Shown: positions 1 through 7,123, counted from the stretch's first letter. The stretch is DNA of 9,553 nucleotides from CAMPJU01 sp046566095 (GCA_046566095.1 JBKHXI010000206.1:1-9553), one strand, 5' to 3'. The notes: generated from the sequence alone by a model not told the origin. Numbers and translations: made by a program.

Positions 1-2348
1 GCCTGCGCCAGCAGGTCGAAGCGGTAGTCGGCGAAGTGCTGCGCGGCTTCGGCGGCGGTGGCGTCGAGGCGGGCGAGGATCCATTTCTCGGCATCGGTGG
101 TCGGCGCGGGCTTGCCCCCATCCGCCCCTCGGGCACCTTCCCCCGCACGCGGGGGAAGGGAATTCACGGGCCGGGCACCGTCCCGGCCCTCCGGCGCTGC
201 CTCCGGGCGCTCTTCGGCGCGCGCGCCGGTGGCTCGCAAGCGCGGCTCGTCGCCCCCCGCAGGCGCCGGGAGGGAAAAACCTTCCGTGTTCATCAGCACG
301 AAGCGGGTGGCGTTCCACAGCTTGTTGCAGAAGTTCTTGTAGCCCTCGGCGCGGCCGAGGTCGAACTTGATGTCGCGGCCGTGGCCGGCGAGCGCGGCGA
401 TGGTGAAGCGCAGCGCGTCGGCGCCGAAGGCGGGGATGCCGTCCGGGAACTCCCTGCGGGTGGCCTTCTCGATCCTGGCCGCCATCTGCGGCTGCATCAG
501 GCCGGTGGTGCGCTTGGCGACCAGGTCGTCGAGCGCGATGCCGTCGATCAGGTCCAGCGGGTCGAGGATGTTGCCCTTGGACTTGGACATCTTCTGCCCG
601 TGCGCGTCGCGCACCAGGCCGGTGATGTAGACGTCGCGGAACGGCACGCGCTCGCTGTCCGGGCGCTGCGGGAAGTCCTGGCCGACGAAGTGGTCGGTCA
701 TGAAGATCATGCGCGCGACCCAGAAGAAGATGATGTCGAAGCCGGTGACCAGCACCGAGGACGGCACGTAGCGCTCGAAGCCGCGCTTGGCCATCGCCTG
801 CGGATCCGGCCAGCCCATGGTGCTGATCGGCCACAGCGCCGAGGAGAACCAGGTCTCGAGCACGTCCGGGTCCTGGCGCAGCCTGGGTGCGGTTGTAGGA
901 GGGGCTTCAGCGTCGACCGGGCCTGTCGGGGCTGAAGCCCCTCCTACAGAGGCTGCGGCCTTGGCGCGCGCTTCCTCTTCCGTACGCGCGACGAAAATGT
1001 TGCCGGCGTCGTCGTACCAGGCGGGGATCCGGTGGCCCCACCACAGCTGGCGGCTGATGCACCAGTCCTGGATGTTGCCCATCCAGTGGCGGTAGGTGTT
1101 GATCCAGTTGCCGGGCACGAAGCGCACGTGGCCCTGCTCGGCCAGCTGCAGGCCGCGTTCGGCCAGCGCGTCCATCTTCACGAACCACTGGTCGGTGAGG
1201 TACGGCTCGATCGCCTGGCCGGTGCGGTCGCCGCGCGGCACCTGCAGCTTGTGCGGTTTCGTCTCGACCAGTAGTCCCTGCGCCTCGAGCTCGGCGACGA
1301 TGGCCTTGCGCGCCTCGAACCGGTCCAGGCCGCGGTACGCCTGCGGAATGCCGATCGCGTCGGCGGAATCGCCTTCGACGACAGCGGCGTTGGGGGTGAA
1401 CACGTTGAGCAGCGCAAGTCCGTGCCGCTGGCCGACCGCATGGTCGTTGAAGTCGTGCGCCGGGGTGACCTTGACCGCGCCGGTGCCGAAGGCGTGGTCG
1501 ACGTAGGCATCGGCGATCACCGGGATCTCGCGGCCGGTCAGCGGCAGGCGCACGCTGCGGCCGACCAGGTGCGCATAGCGTTCGTCGTCCGGATGCACCA
1601 TCACCGCGCTGTCGCCGAGCATGGTTTCCGGGCGGGTGGTGGCGACCACCAGGTAGTCGCGCATCTCGCGCAGCGTCTCCCGGCCGTCCGCGTCGCGCTC
1701 GACGTGCTCGTAGGCATCGCCGTCGGCAAGCGGGTAGCGGATCGACCAGAGGAAGCCGTCCTCTTCCTGGTTGACCACTTCCAGGTCCGAGATCGCGGTC
1801 TTCAGCACCGGGTCCCAGTTGACCAGGCGCTGGCCCCGGTAGATCAGGCCTTCCTCGTACAGGCGCACGAAGGCCTCGGTCACCGCGGCGGCCGGCATCG
1901 GGTCCATGGTGAACACGCTGCGGGTCCAGTCGCCGGAAGTGCCGAGCCGACGCATCTGCCGCTCGATGGTGTCGCCGGACTGCGCCTTCCATTCCCACAC
2001 CTTGTCCACGAACTTCTCGCGGCCGAGCGAATCGCGGGTCTCGCCGCGGCCCTCGAGCGCGAGGTTGCGGCTGACCACCATCTCGGTGGCGATGCCGGCG
2101 TGGTCGCTGCCCATCTGCCACAGCACGTCGCGCCCGAGCATGCGCTGGTGGCGTACCAGCGCGTCCTGCAGGGTGTGCTGGAAGGCGTGGCCCATGTGCA
2201 GGGTGCCGGTGACGTTCGGCGGCGGCAGCAGGATCACGTAGGGCTCGCCCGCGCCGGAGGGCGAGAACGCGCCGCTGGCTTCCCATTCGGCGTAGAGCCG
2301 GGCCTCGAACGTGGTGGGATCGTAGCTGGGGGCAAGTTGCTGGGTCAT
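1..2348 (-). CDS. valS: Valyl-tRNA synthetase (partial, 3' end beyond window)
   Basis: Cytoplasmic class I aminoacyl-tRNA synthetase that charges tRNA-Val and edits misactivated threonine. The frame is open from ATG at 2348 to the left edge (782 codons); the C-terminal part is missing. Visible are PPPNVTGTLHMGH (HIGH motif HMGH, residues 51-54), GSDHAGIATE (80-89), DVLETWFSSALWP after the editing domain, and KMSKS (586-590). It then runs through NKLWNATRFVLMNTEG into the start of the anticodon-binding domain (DAEKWIL). The start fits the family N terminus, but the ribosome site is weak (CGGA about 11 nt upstream). It is the last gene of the pepA-holC-valS block. Two stretches absent from typical ValRS are present: about residues 467-485 and about 692-750. 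Both are in frame, contain palindromic intergenic-type repeats and fall at domain junctions. All catalytic motifs are intact, so I infer a working enzyme. Confidence 0.97.
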   Translation of the reverse strand, partial: MTQQLAPSYDPTTFEARLYAEWEASGAFSPSGAGEPYVILLPPPNVTGTLHMGHAFQHTLQDALVRHQRMLGRDVLWQMGSDHAGIATEMVVSRNLALEGRGETRDSLGREKFVDKVWEWKAQSGDTIERQMRRLGTSGDWTRSVFTMDPMPAAAVTEAFVRLYEEGLIYRGQRLVNWDPVLKTAISDLEVVNQEEDGFLWSIRYPLADGDAYEHVERDADGRETLREMRDYLVVATTRPETMLGDSAVMVHPDDERYAHLVGRSVRLPLTGREIPVIADAYVDHAFGTGAVKVTPAHDFNDHAVGQRHGLALLNVFTPNAAVVEGDSADAIGIPQAYRGLDRFEARKAIVAELEAQGLLVETKPHKLQVPRGDRTGQAIEPYLTDQWFVKMDALAERGLQLAEQGHVRFVPGNWINTYRHWMGNIQDWCISRQLWWGHRIPAWYDDAGNIFVARTEEEARAKAAASVGGASAPTGPVDAEAPPTTAPRLRQDPDVLETWFSSALWPISTMGWPDPQAMAKRGFERYVPSSVLVTGFDIIFFWVARMIFMTDHFVGQDFPQRPDSERVPFRDVYITGLVRDAHGQKMSKSKGNILDPLDLIDGIALDDLVAKRTTGLMQPQMAARIEKATRREFPDGIPAFGADALRFTIAALAGHGRDIKFDLGRAEGYKNFCNKLWNATRFVLMNTEGFSLPAPAGGDEPRLRATGARAEERPEAAPEGRDGARPVNSLPPRAGEGARGADGGKPAPTTDAEKWILARLDATAAEAAQHFADYRFDLLAQ
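115..160 (-). repeat. Hairpin repeat inserted in frame in valS
   Basis: An 11-bp perfect inverted repeat with a 2-nt loop (136-159, CCTTCCCCCGC / GCGGGGGAAGG) is followed on the minus strand by GTGCCCGAGGGGCGGATGGG. I recall this hairpin-plus-tail layout as a common intergenic repeat in xanthomonad genomes. Here it is translated as part of a roughly 61-residue segment between NTEG and DAEKWIL of ValRS, where E. coli has about 15 residues. The remaining extra sequence (about 161-275) is Arg/Ala/Glu/Pro-rich and shows no clear palindrome. Confidence 0.75.
894..948 (-). repeat. GTAG-headed palindromic repeat inserted in frame in valS
   Basis: Perfect 17-bp inverted arms, TGTAGGAGGGGCTTCAG at 894-910 and its complement at 932-948, flank a 21-nt centre. 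The centre holds a smaller CGAC/GTCG pairing (914-917 with 925-928). The GTAGGAG head followed by a short GC stem with a CTT-type loop matches the REP elements in the intergenic gaps of this window. It is translated as residues about 467-485 of ValRS (Ala/Pro/Gly/Thr-rich), between the segment after the editing domain and the DVLETWFSS strand, where E. coli ValRS has only a short linker. Confidence 0.9.
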
Positions 2349-2364
2349 CGTCGAATATTCCGGA

Positions 2365-2445
2365 TGTCGTCCCGCGCGCAGCGTGGGACCTGCTTGTCCA
2401 GTGCGGAACCTGTGAAGCAGGTCCCTCGCTGCGCTCGGGACGACA
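2365..2445. repeat. Long inverted repeat between holC and valS
   Basis: Arms of 31 bp (2365-2395 and 2415-2445) match at 29 of 31 positions around a 19-nt spacer. The core is GTCGTCCCGAGCGCAGCGAG, the same family as the element at 2984-3072. It fills most of the 133-bp gap from the holC stop to the valS ATG and ends 16 nt before valS. If holC-valS mRNA is continuous, this would fold into a strong hairpin just ahead of the valS ribosome site. It could act as an attenuator, RNA-processing site or stability element. No T-run follows, so it is not a classical terminator. Confidence 0.88.
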
Positions 2446-2481
2446 GGTTTCTGGCATCCGCGCGACGGCGCCGCGCGTGCA

Positions 2482-2907
2482 TCACATGTCGTGCTTGTTC
2501 ACATCGAAGCCGCGCGCCTTGTACTGCTTCCAGCGCTCGCGCAGCGGTCCGCGCGCCGATTCGTCGGCCGGCACCACTTCCAGCACCCGCTCGACGGCGC
2601 CCGCGACCGCGGCGTCGCGCAGGTTGATCACGCACGGCCGCAGCGGCGCGTCGACCTCCGGGGGCGCGATCAGCACCGCGGCCTCGTCCTCGTCGACGTC
2701 CACGCCGGCGACCTGGTGCGGGATGAACACGTCCTCGCCCATGTCCCACAGCAGGTCGTCCAGGGTCTCGGCCTGGGCGGCGTCGCGCGCCAGCACCAGG
2801 GTCCACAACCCGGCATCGTGCGCCTTGCGCGCCAGTTCGCACACCAGCCGCAGCGGGTCGCTGCGGAAACGCTGCTTCGCGATCAGGTAGAAGTCGGCGC
2901 GCGGCAT
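2482..2907 (-). CDS. holC: DNA polymerase III chi subunit
   Basis: Chi subunit of the clamp-loader complex; with psi (HolD) it links the polymerase III holoenzyme to single-strand-binding protein in the cytoplasm. The product is 141 aa (E. coli HolC is 147). It opens with MPRADFYLIAK and contains the family pattern LVCELARKAHDAGLWTLVLA (21-40), LDDLLWDMGEDVFIPHQVAG (49-68), a central strand PCVINL (91-96) and the C-terminal RERWKQYKARGFDVN (123-137). ATG at 2907 is chosen because it places FYLIAK as in relatives; the frame stays open upstream through repeat DNA into the pepA region, which is not coding here. It sits between pepA and valS as in other gammaproteobacteria, separated from each by repeat-filled gaps (257 and 133 bp). 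The ribosome site is poor. Confidence 0.95.
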   Translation of the reverse strand: MPRADFYLIAKQRFRSDPLRLVCELARKAHDAGLWTLVLARDAAQAETLDDLLWDMGEDVFIPHQVAGVDVDEDEAAVLIAPPEVDAPLRPCVINLRDAAVAGAVERVLEVVPADESARGPLRERWKQYKARGFDVNKHDM

Positions 2908-2983
2908 CGGCTGGTCAGGGTCCGGAAATATCCATGGCGTGGGCGCCGGGGGGCGCGGAAACGGCGGAAGCCGCCCTCGATAA

Positions 2984-3072
2984 CCTGTCGTCCTGAGCGC
3001 AGCGAGGGAACTGCTTCTTTGCGTGGCCCAGGTGCTGGAAAGCAGGTCCCTCGCTACGCTCGGGACGACAGG
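2984..3072. repeat. Long inverted repeat between pepA and holC
   Basis: Arms of 33 bp (2984-3016 and 3040-3072) match at 30 of 33 positions around a 23-nt spacer. They have the same core as the element at 2365-2445 (CCTGTCGTCC, GAGCGCAGCGAGGGA, CTGCTT). It lies in the 257-bp gap between the pepA stop and the holC start. The outer end of its right arm is the founding unit of the adjoining 21-bp tandem array. The rest of the gap (2908-2983) holds only a small GGCGG-AAG-CCGCC hairpin (2963-2975) without a T-run. Confidence 0.88.
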
Positions 3073-3153
3073 CGCTGCGCTCGGGACGACAGGCGCTGCG
3101 CTCGGGACGACAGGCGCTGCGCTCGGGACGACAGGCGCTGCGCTCGGGACGAC
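3052..3153. repeat. 21-bp tandem repeat array, about 4.9 copies
   Basis: The unit is CGCTGCGCTCGGGACGACAG plus one G. Copies start at 3052 (one A for G variant), 3073, 3094, 3115 and 3136 (last copy 18 of 21 bases). Copies two to four are identical. The first unit is the outer 21 bases of the right arm of the inverted repeat 2984-3072, so the array looks like local amplification of a repeat end. It begins 11 nt downstream of the pepA stop. The period is a multiple of three, which leaves adjacent frames open across it, but nothing suggests that it is translated. Confidence 0.95.
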
Positions 3154-3164
3154 GAGGAGGGAGG

Positions 3165-4649
3165 CTATGCACCGGCCCGGTCGATCAGCCACTGGCTCAG
3201 CAGGCCGACCGGACGGCCGGTGGCCATGCCCTTGCGGCCGTCGTCGCTGCCGCTGCCGGCGATGTCCAGGTGCGCCCAGCGCTGGCCCTCGACGAAGCGC
3301 GACAGGAAGCAGCCGGCGGTGATCGCCCCCGCCCAGCGGCCGCCGATGTTGTAGACGTCGGCGTAGGTCGAATCCAGCATCGGCTGGTATTCGTCCCACA
3401 GCGGCAGGCGCCAGGCACGGTCGAAGGTCGCCTCGCCGGCGGCCAGCAGTTCCTCGGCGAGGTCGTCGTGCTTGCTCATCAGGCCCGAGGCGTACTTGCC
3501 CAGCGCCACCATGCAGGCGCCGGTGAGGGTGGCCACGTCGACCAGCGCCTGCGGCTCGAAGCGCTGTGCGTAGGTCAGCGCGTCGCACAGGATCAGGCGC
3601 CCCTCCGCATCGGTGTTGCCGACCTCGATGGTCTTGCCGGACATGCTGGTGAGCACGTCGGACGGGCGGTAGCTGTTGCCGTCGAGCATGTTCTCGACCG
3701 CCGGCGCCAGCACCACCAGGTTGACCGGCAGCTGCATCCCGACCGCGGCCACGAAGGTGCCCAGCACCGTGGCGGCGCCGCACATGTCGAACTTCATCTC
3801 CTCCACGCCGCCCTGGACCTTGAGATTGACGCCGCCGGTGTCGAAGGTGATGCCCTTGCCGACCAGCACGAAGGGCTTGGCGTCGCCGCCGTTGCGGTAC
3901 TGCAGGACGACCAGCTTCGGCGGGTTGGCGGTCGCGCCCTGGCCCACGGCCAGCAGCGCGCCCATGCCCAGCTTCTGCATGTCCTCGCGTTCGAGCACCT
4001 CGCAGGTGGCGTTCTCGAACCGCGCCGCGAACTCGCGGGCCTGCTGCGCGATGTAGGCGGGATTGCAGATGTTGGCCGGCAGGTTGCCGAGCTCGCGCGC
4101 GAACTCCACGCCCGCGGCAATGGCGCGGCCCCGGGCCAGCGCGGCCTGGTCGTCGCCGGCGATGGCCAACGACGCCAGGCCGGTCTCGCTGCGCTTCTTG
4201 TTGTCCTTGCCCAGGGTGGCGGTGTAGCGGTAGGCGGCGTGGTCGGCGGCGATCGCGGCCTGGCGGATGTTCCAGGCGCGGTCGCGGCCGGGGACCTCCA
4301 GCTCCGACAGCGTGAACAGCGCCGAGCCGACCGGGCCGGTCTTCAGCGCGCGCACGGCGTCGGCCACCGCCTTCAGGTACTGGGCGACGCCGAACTTGGC
4401 CCGTTCGCCCAGGCCGACCACCAGCACCCGCTCGGCGGCCACGCCCGGCAGGTCGTGCAGCAGCGAGGTGCGGCCGGTGCGGCCGCTGAGGTCGCCGCGG
4501 CCGAGCAGGGCCTGCAGGCGGCCGCCGCTGGCGGCGTCCAGCGCCGCGCCGGCCGGGCTCAGGCCGTCGTCGGCGAAAGCGCCGACCACCACGCAGTCGC
4601 AGGCAGTGGTGGCCGCGGGGGCGGTGTTCAGGGTGAATTCGAGGGCCAT
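3165..4649 (-). CDS. pepA: Leucyl aminopeptidase A (peptidase family M17)
   Basis: Cytosolic hexameric, two-metal aminopeptidase that removes N-terminal residues from peptides. In E. coli the homologue also binds DNA at cer/Xer sites as an accessory protein for XerCD recombination and represses carAB. The 494-aa product has the N-terminal macro-like domain (about 1-165) and the catalytic C-terminal domain. Metal ligands and active-site residues are visible: K265 and D270 in GKGITFDTGG, K277, D288, and D347, E349 and R351 in the M17 signature NTDAEGRL. The start at 4649 (MALEFTLN) matches family N termini; an in-frame ATG at 4688 would add MYGIPHPHNGTWL, unlike relatives. It heads the leftward block with holC and valS and is divergent from lptF. 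Whether it has the DNA-binding role here cannot be told from sequence; xerD about 3 kb away makes it worth noting. Confidence 0.97.
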   Translation of the reverse strand: MALEFTLNTAPAATTACDCVVVGAFADDGLSPAGAALDAASGGRLQALLGRGDLSGRTGRTSLLHDLPGVAAERVLVVGLGERAKFGVAQYLKAVADAVRALKTGPVGSALFTLSELEVPGRDRAWNIRQAAIAADHAAYRYTATLGKDNKKRSETGLASLAIAGDDQAALARGRAIAAGVEFARELGNLPANICNPAYIAQQAREFAARFENATCEVLEREDMQKLGMGALLAVGQGATANPPKLVVLQYRNGGDAKPFVLVGKGITFDTGGVNLKVQGGVEEMKFDMCGAATVLGTFVAAVGMQLPVNLVVLAPAVENMLDGNSYRPSDVLTSMSGKTIEVGNTDAEGRLILCDALTYAQRFEPQALVDVATLTGACMVALGKYASGLMSKHDDLAEELLAAGEATFDRAWRLPLWDEYQPMLDSTYADVYNIGGRWAGAITAGCFLSRFVEGQRWAHLDIAGSGSDDGRKGMATGRPVGLLSQWLIDRAGA

Positions 4650-4662
4650 CAACCAGGTTCCA

Positions 4663-4689
4663 TTGTGTGGATGCGGGATTCCGTACAAT
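4663..4689 (+). promoter_or_regulatory. Putative lptFG promoter
   Basis: TACAAT at 4684-4689 is a good -10 hexamer. TTGTGT at 4663-4668 is a weak -35 with a short 15-bp spacer. It lies just outside the pepA start codon and reads toward lptF, which would give a leader of about 230 nt. The stretch is also an ATTGT/ACAAT inverted repeat, so a regulator site is possible. Confidence 0.4.
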
Positions 4690-4763
4690 CGCCCGTTCGC
4701 GCGGCCAGGGCCGCGAGGCGGCGAGGCAGGCCATCCAGCCCGTGCGGACCGCTGAAGCGAGCG

Positions 4764-4783
4764 CGCCGGCCATGGGGCCGGCG
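4764..4783. other. Hairpin in the pepA-lptF divergent region
   Basis: Perfect 8-bp stem CGCCGGCC / GGCCGGCG with a 4-nt ATGG loop. It lies inside the predicted leaders of both pepA and lptF. Apart from this and the two candidate promoters, I see no gene in the 276-bp gap 4650-4925. Confidence 0.5.
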
Positions 4784-4799
4784 ACGAAACGACCCCCCG

Positions 4800-4805
4800 A
4801 TTCTA
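4800..4805 (-). promoter_or_regulatory. Putative -10 element of pepA promoter
   Basis: Minus-strand TAGAAT (5 of 6 with TATAAT) stands in a locally AT-richer patch, CTTGCCTTAGAATCGG, in very GC-rich surroundings. No good -35 hexamer is visible 16-18 bp upstream. It would start a transcript near 4793, giving pepA a leader of about 145 nt. Confidence 0.4.
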
Positions 4806-4925
4806 AGGCAAGCTCCCCGATGCCGCAGCCGCAGCTCCCCTCCGGTTCAGTTCCACCGCCCGCGAGGACCGGTCGGGGCGCCCGCGCCGGCGCCGGCAGG
4901 GCAGGCTAGGGACCCGCCGGCCGCC

Positions 4926-6008
4926 ATGCGCACCCTCGACCGCTACCTGCTGCGCGAGTTCGCCCAGTCGGTGTTCGCCGCGCTGGTGGTGCTGGGCATG
5001 GTCAGCATGAGCGCCCTGATCGGGGTGATCCTGGACCGGATCGCGCGCGGCAAGGTGCCGGCCTCGCTGCTGCTGTCGCAGCTCGGGCTGCAGCTGCTGT
5101 CCTACCTGCCGCTGATCCTGCCGCTGGCGCTGATGCTGGGCCTGCTGCTGGCCCTTGGCCGCCTCTACCGCGATTCGGAGATGCCGGTGCTGGCGGCGGT
5201 CGGGGTCGGGCCGCGGCGGATGCTGCGGCCGCTGGCGATGCTGCTGGTGCCGGTGCTGCTGATCGTCGGCGCCTGCTCGCTGTGGCTGGGGCCCTGGGGG
5301 CAGCGGGTGTCGAACACCATGATCGACCAGGCCAACCGCAGCCTGGTGGTCGCGGGCATGGAGCCGGGGCGCTTCACCTCGCTGCCTGGCGGCGGGGTGG
5401 TCTACATCGGGGCGGTGTCCGAGGGCGGCGAGCGTCTGCAGCGGATCTTCGTCCACCGCCGTGAGGGTGACCGCGTCGACGTCACCACCGCCGCCGGCGG
5501 CCGGCTGTACTTCGACGGCGCGCAGCAGCGTTACCTGCGGCTGGAGGACGGCTTCCGCGTCGAGGGCCCGGACGGCGAGGGCCGCGACTACCGGCTGATG
5601 CGCTACGCCGCCAACGAGATCCGGCTGCCCGATCGCGAGGAAGTCGCCGAGCCCGACGATCCGGAGATCCTGCCCACCACCGCGCTGCTGCGCGACCCGC
5701 GGCGCGAGGCCCAGGCGCAGCTGCACTGGCGCATCGCCCCGCCGCTGCTGGCGCTGGCCTTCGGCCTGCTGGCGGTGCCGCTGGCGCGCGGCGGCCCGCG
5801 CCAGACCCGCTACGGCCGGATCCTGCTCGGCTTCCTCGCCTACCTGGTCGGCATGAACCTGGCCACCCTGGGCACCGAGTGGCTGGCCACCGGCAAGCTG
5901 CCGGCGGCGCTGGGGCTGTGGTGGCTGCTGCTGCCGCTGCTGGCGCTGGGCATCTGGTTCTACCTGCGCGACGGGCGGCCGGCCCGGCGCCGAAGGTGGC
6001 GGCGATGA
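4926..6008 (+). CDS. lptF: LPS export ABC transporter permease LptF
   Basis: Inner-membrane subunit of LptB2FG, which extracts lipopolysaccharide from the inner membrane and passes it to the LptC-LptA bridge. The 360-aa product follows the YjgP/YjgQ plan. Membrane segments lie at about 12-38, 50-79 and 100-122. A periplasmic beta-jellyroll domain spans about 125-265 and includes GRFTSLPGGGVVYIG and RLYFDGAQQRYLRLEDG. Further membrane segments lie at about 270-288, 297-315 and 328-347. LGRLYRDSEMPVLAAVGVG (77-95) is the cytoplasmic coupling-helix region that contacts LptB. The Arg-rich C terminus is cytoplasmic. ATG at 4926 is chosen because MRTLDRYLLREF matches family N termini; the long open frame upstream is antisense to pepA. 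An AGGGA lies about 11 nt upstream. It overlaps lptG by 4 bases. Confidence 0.96.
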   Translation: MRTLDRYLLREFAQSVFAALVVLGMVSMSALIGVILDRIARGKVPASLLLSQLGLQLLSYLPLILPLALMLGLLLALGRLYRDSEMPVLAAVGVGPRRMLRPLAMLLVPVLLIVGACSLWLGPWGQRVSNTMIDQANRSLVVAGMEPGRFTSLPGGGVVYIGAVSEGGERLQRIFVHRREGDRVDVTTAAGGRLYFDGAQQRYLRLEDGFRVEGPDGEGRDYRLMRYAANEIRLPDREEVAEPDDPEILPTTALLRDPRREAQAQLHWRIAPPLLALAFGLLAVPLARGGPRQTRYGRILLGFLAYLVGMNLATLGTEWLATGKLPAALGLWWLLLPLLALGIWFYLRDGRPARRRRWRR

Positions 6009-7123
6009 CCGCCGGCCTGGTGCGGTCCGGCTTCCCGAAACTGTTCGACCTGTACGTCGGGCGGGTGGTGCTGGGCACGGTGCTGCTGACCTGGGCGATC
6101 CTGCTCGGGCTGGACATGGTGCTGGCCCTGGTGGAGGAGACCGGCGACTTCGGCAAGGGCCGCTACGGCTTTCCCGAGGCCGTCGCCTACGTGCTGTACA
6201 CCGCGCCGCGGCGCGCCTACACCCTGTTCCCGACCGCGGCGGTGATCGGCGCGCTGATGGGTCTGGGGCAGCTGGCCGCCTCGTCGGAGTTGACCGCGCT
6301 GCGCGCGCTGGGCCTGTCGCGCCGGCGCCTGAGCCTGGCCGCGGCCACCGCGCTGGCACTGCTGACCGGGCTGATGGTGCTCAGTGGCGAGACCATCGGC
6401 CCCTGGGGCAACCGCCAGGCCGATGCGGTCAAGGCGGCCTCGATGTCGGACGACCTGGTGGTGGCCCAGTACTCCGGCCTGTGGGCGCGCGAGGGCGACG
6501 TGTTCCTCAACGCCCAGACCGGCATGGAACGCGCCGAAGGCGACGACCGCTGGCTGGAACTGCGCGACGTGCGCCTGTACGAGTTCGACGAGGCCGGCCG
6601 GCTGCAGTCGATCGCGCGCGCAGCCGCCGCCGAGCACCGTCCGGGCGGCTGGCAGCTGCGCGACGTGGTCCGCACCCGCTTCGGCGAGGCCTCGGTCGAG
6701 CAGGTCCGGGTGCCGGCCGAGACCTGGGAATCCAACCTCGACGATACCGCCCTGCTGGCCGGGGTGACCCGGCCGCGCTACCTGCGCTCGGACGAGCTGC
6801 GGCGCAGCATCGACTACTACCGGCGCAACGGCCTGGATGCCGCGGCCTTCGAGGAGATCTACTGGGGCCGCTGGTTCTTCCCGCTGAACGTGCTGGCGCT
6901 GTGCCTGGCCGCCATCCCGTTCGCCTTCGGCACCCTGCGCAGCGGCGGGCTCGGCAAGCGGCTGTTCATCGGCATCGTGTTCGCGCTGGCCTTCTGGATG
7001 CTGCAGGAACAGTTCGTCAAGGCCGCCAGCGCCTACCGCTTCGACTACCGCATCGCCTTCCTGGTGCCGCCGCTGGCGATGCTGGCGATCTCCGCCCTGC
7101 TGTTCCGCCGCCGCTCCGGCTGA
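6005..7123 (+). CDS. lptG: LPS export ABC transporter permease LptG
   Basis: Second transmembrane subunit of the LptB2FG lipopolysaccharide exporter. The 372-aa product has membrane segments at about 20-45, 65-90 and 108-128. A periplasmic jellyroll domain spans about 135-265 (GLWAREGDVFLNAQ, RWLELRDVRLYEFD). Further membrane segments lie at about 288-308, 317-337 and 349-366. SSELTALRALGLSRRR (93-108) is the coupling helix that contacts the LptB ATPase, and the PWGNR motif after the third segment is typical. The start at 6005 overlaps the lptF stop as ATGA, implying translational coupling and matched subunit amounts. lptB, lptC and lptA are not in the window, as is usual. Confidence 0.96.
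   Translation: MTAGLVRSGFPKLFDLYVGRVVLGTVLLTWAILLGLDMVLALVEETGDFGKGRYGFPEAVAYVLYTAPRRAYTLFPTAAVIGALMGLGQLAASSELTALRALGLSRRRLSLAAATALALLTGLMVLSGETIGPWGNRQADAVKAASMSDDLVVAQYSGLWAREGDVFLNAQTGMERAEGDDRWLELRDVRLYEFDEAGRLQSIARAAAAEHRPGGWQLRDVVRTRFGEASVEQVRVPAETWESNLDDTALLAGVTRPRYLRSDELRRSIDYYRRNGLDAAAFEEIYWGRWFFPLNVLALCLAAIPFAFGTLRSGGLGKRLFIGIVFALAFWMLQEQFVKAASAYRFDYRIAFLVPPLAMLAISALLFRRRSG

Noticed and set aside
894..948. valS as a pseudogene disrupted by an insertion
   Set aside because: The reading frame is uninterrupted through both inserts and the catalytic motifs on either side are intact.
907..2457. Long minus-strand open frame (516 codons) across valS
   Set aside because: It is a shifted frame over the true valS frame, Arg/Pro/Gly-rich with no family motifs; the real frame carries all ValRS motifs without a stop.
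2963..2975. Terminator after pepA (GGCGG-AAG-CCGCC)
   Set aside because: The stem is only 5 bp with no T-run in either direction; too weak to call.
3052..3153. CRISPR array
   Set aside because: The 21-bp units are directly adjacent with no unique spacers, and no cas genes are near; it is a plain tandem repeat.
2908..4773. Minus-strand frame extending holC far upstream
   Set aside because: It is out of frame with pepA and runs through the tandem repeat; HolC homology begins at 2907.
3270..4925. Very long plus-strand frame fused upstream of lptF
   Set aside because: It is antisense to pepA and made of His/Arg/Gly-rich text; LptF homology starts at 4926. It is open only because high GC removes stops.
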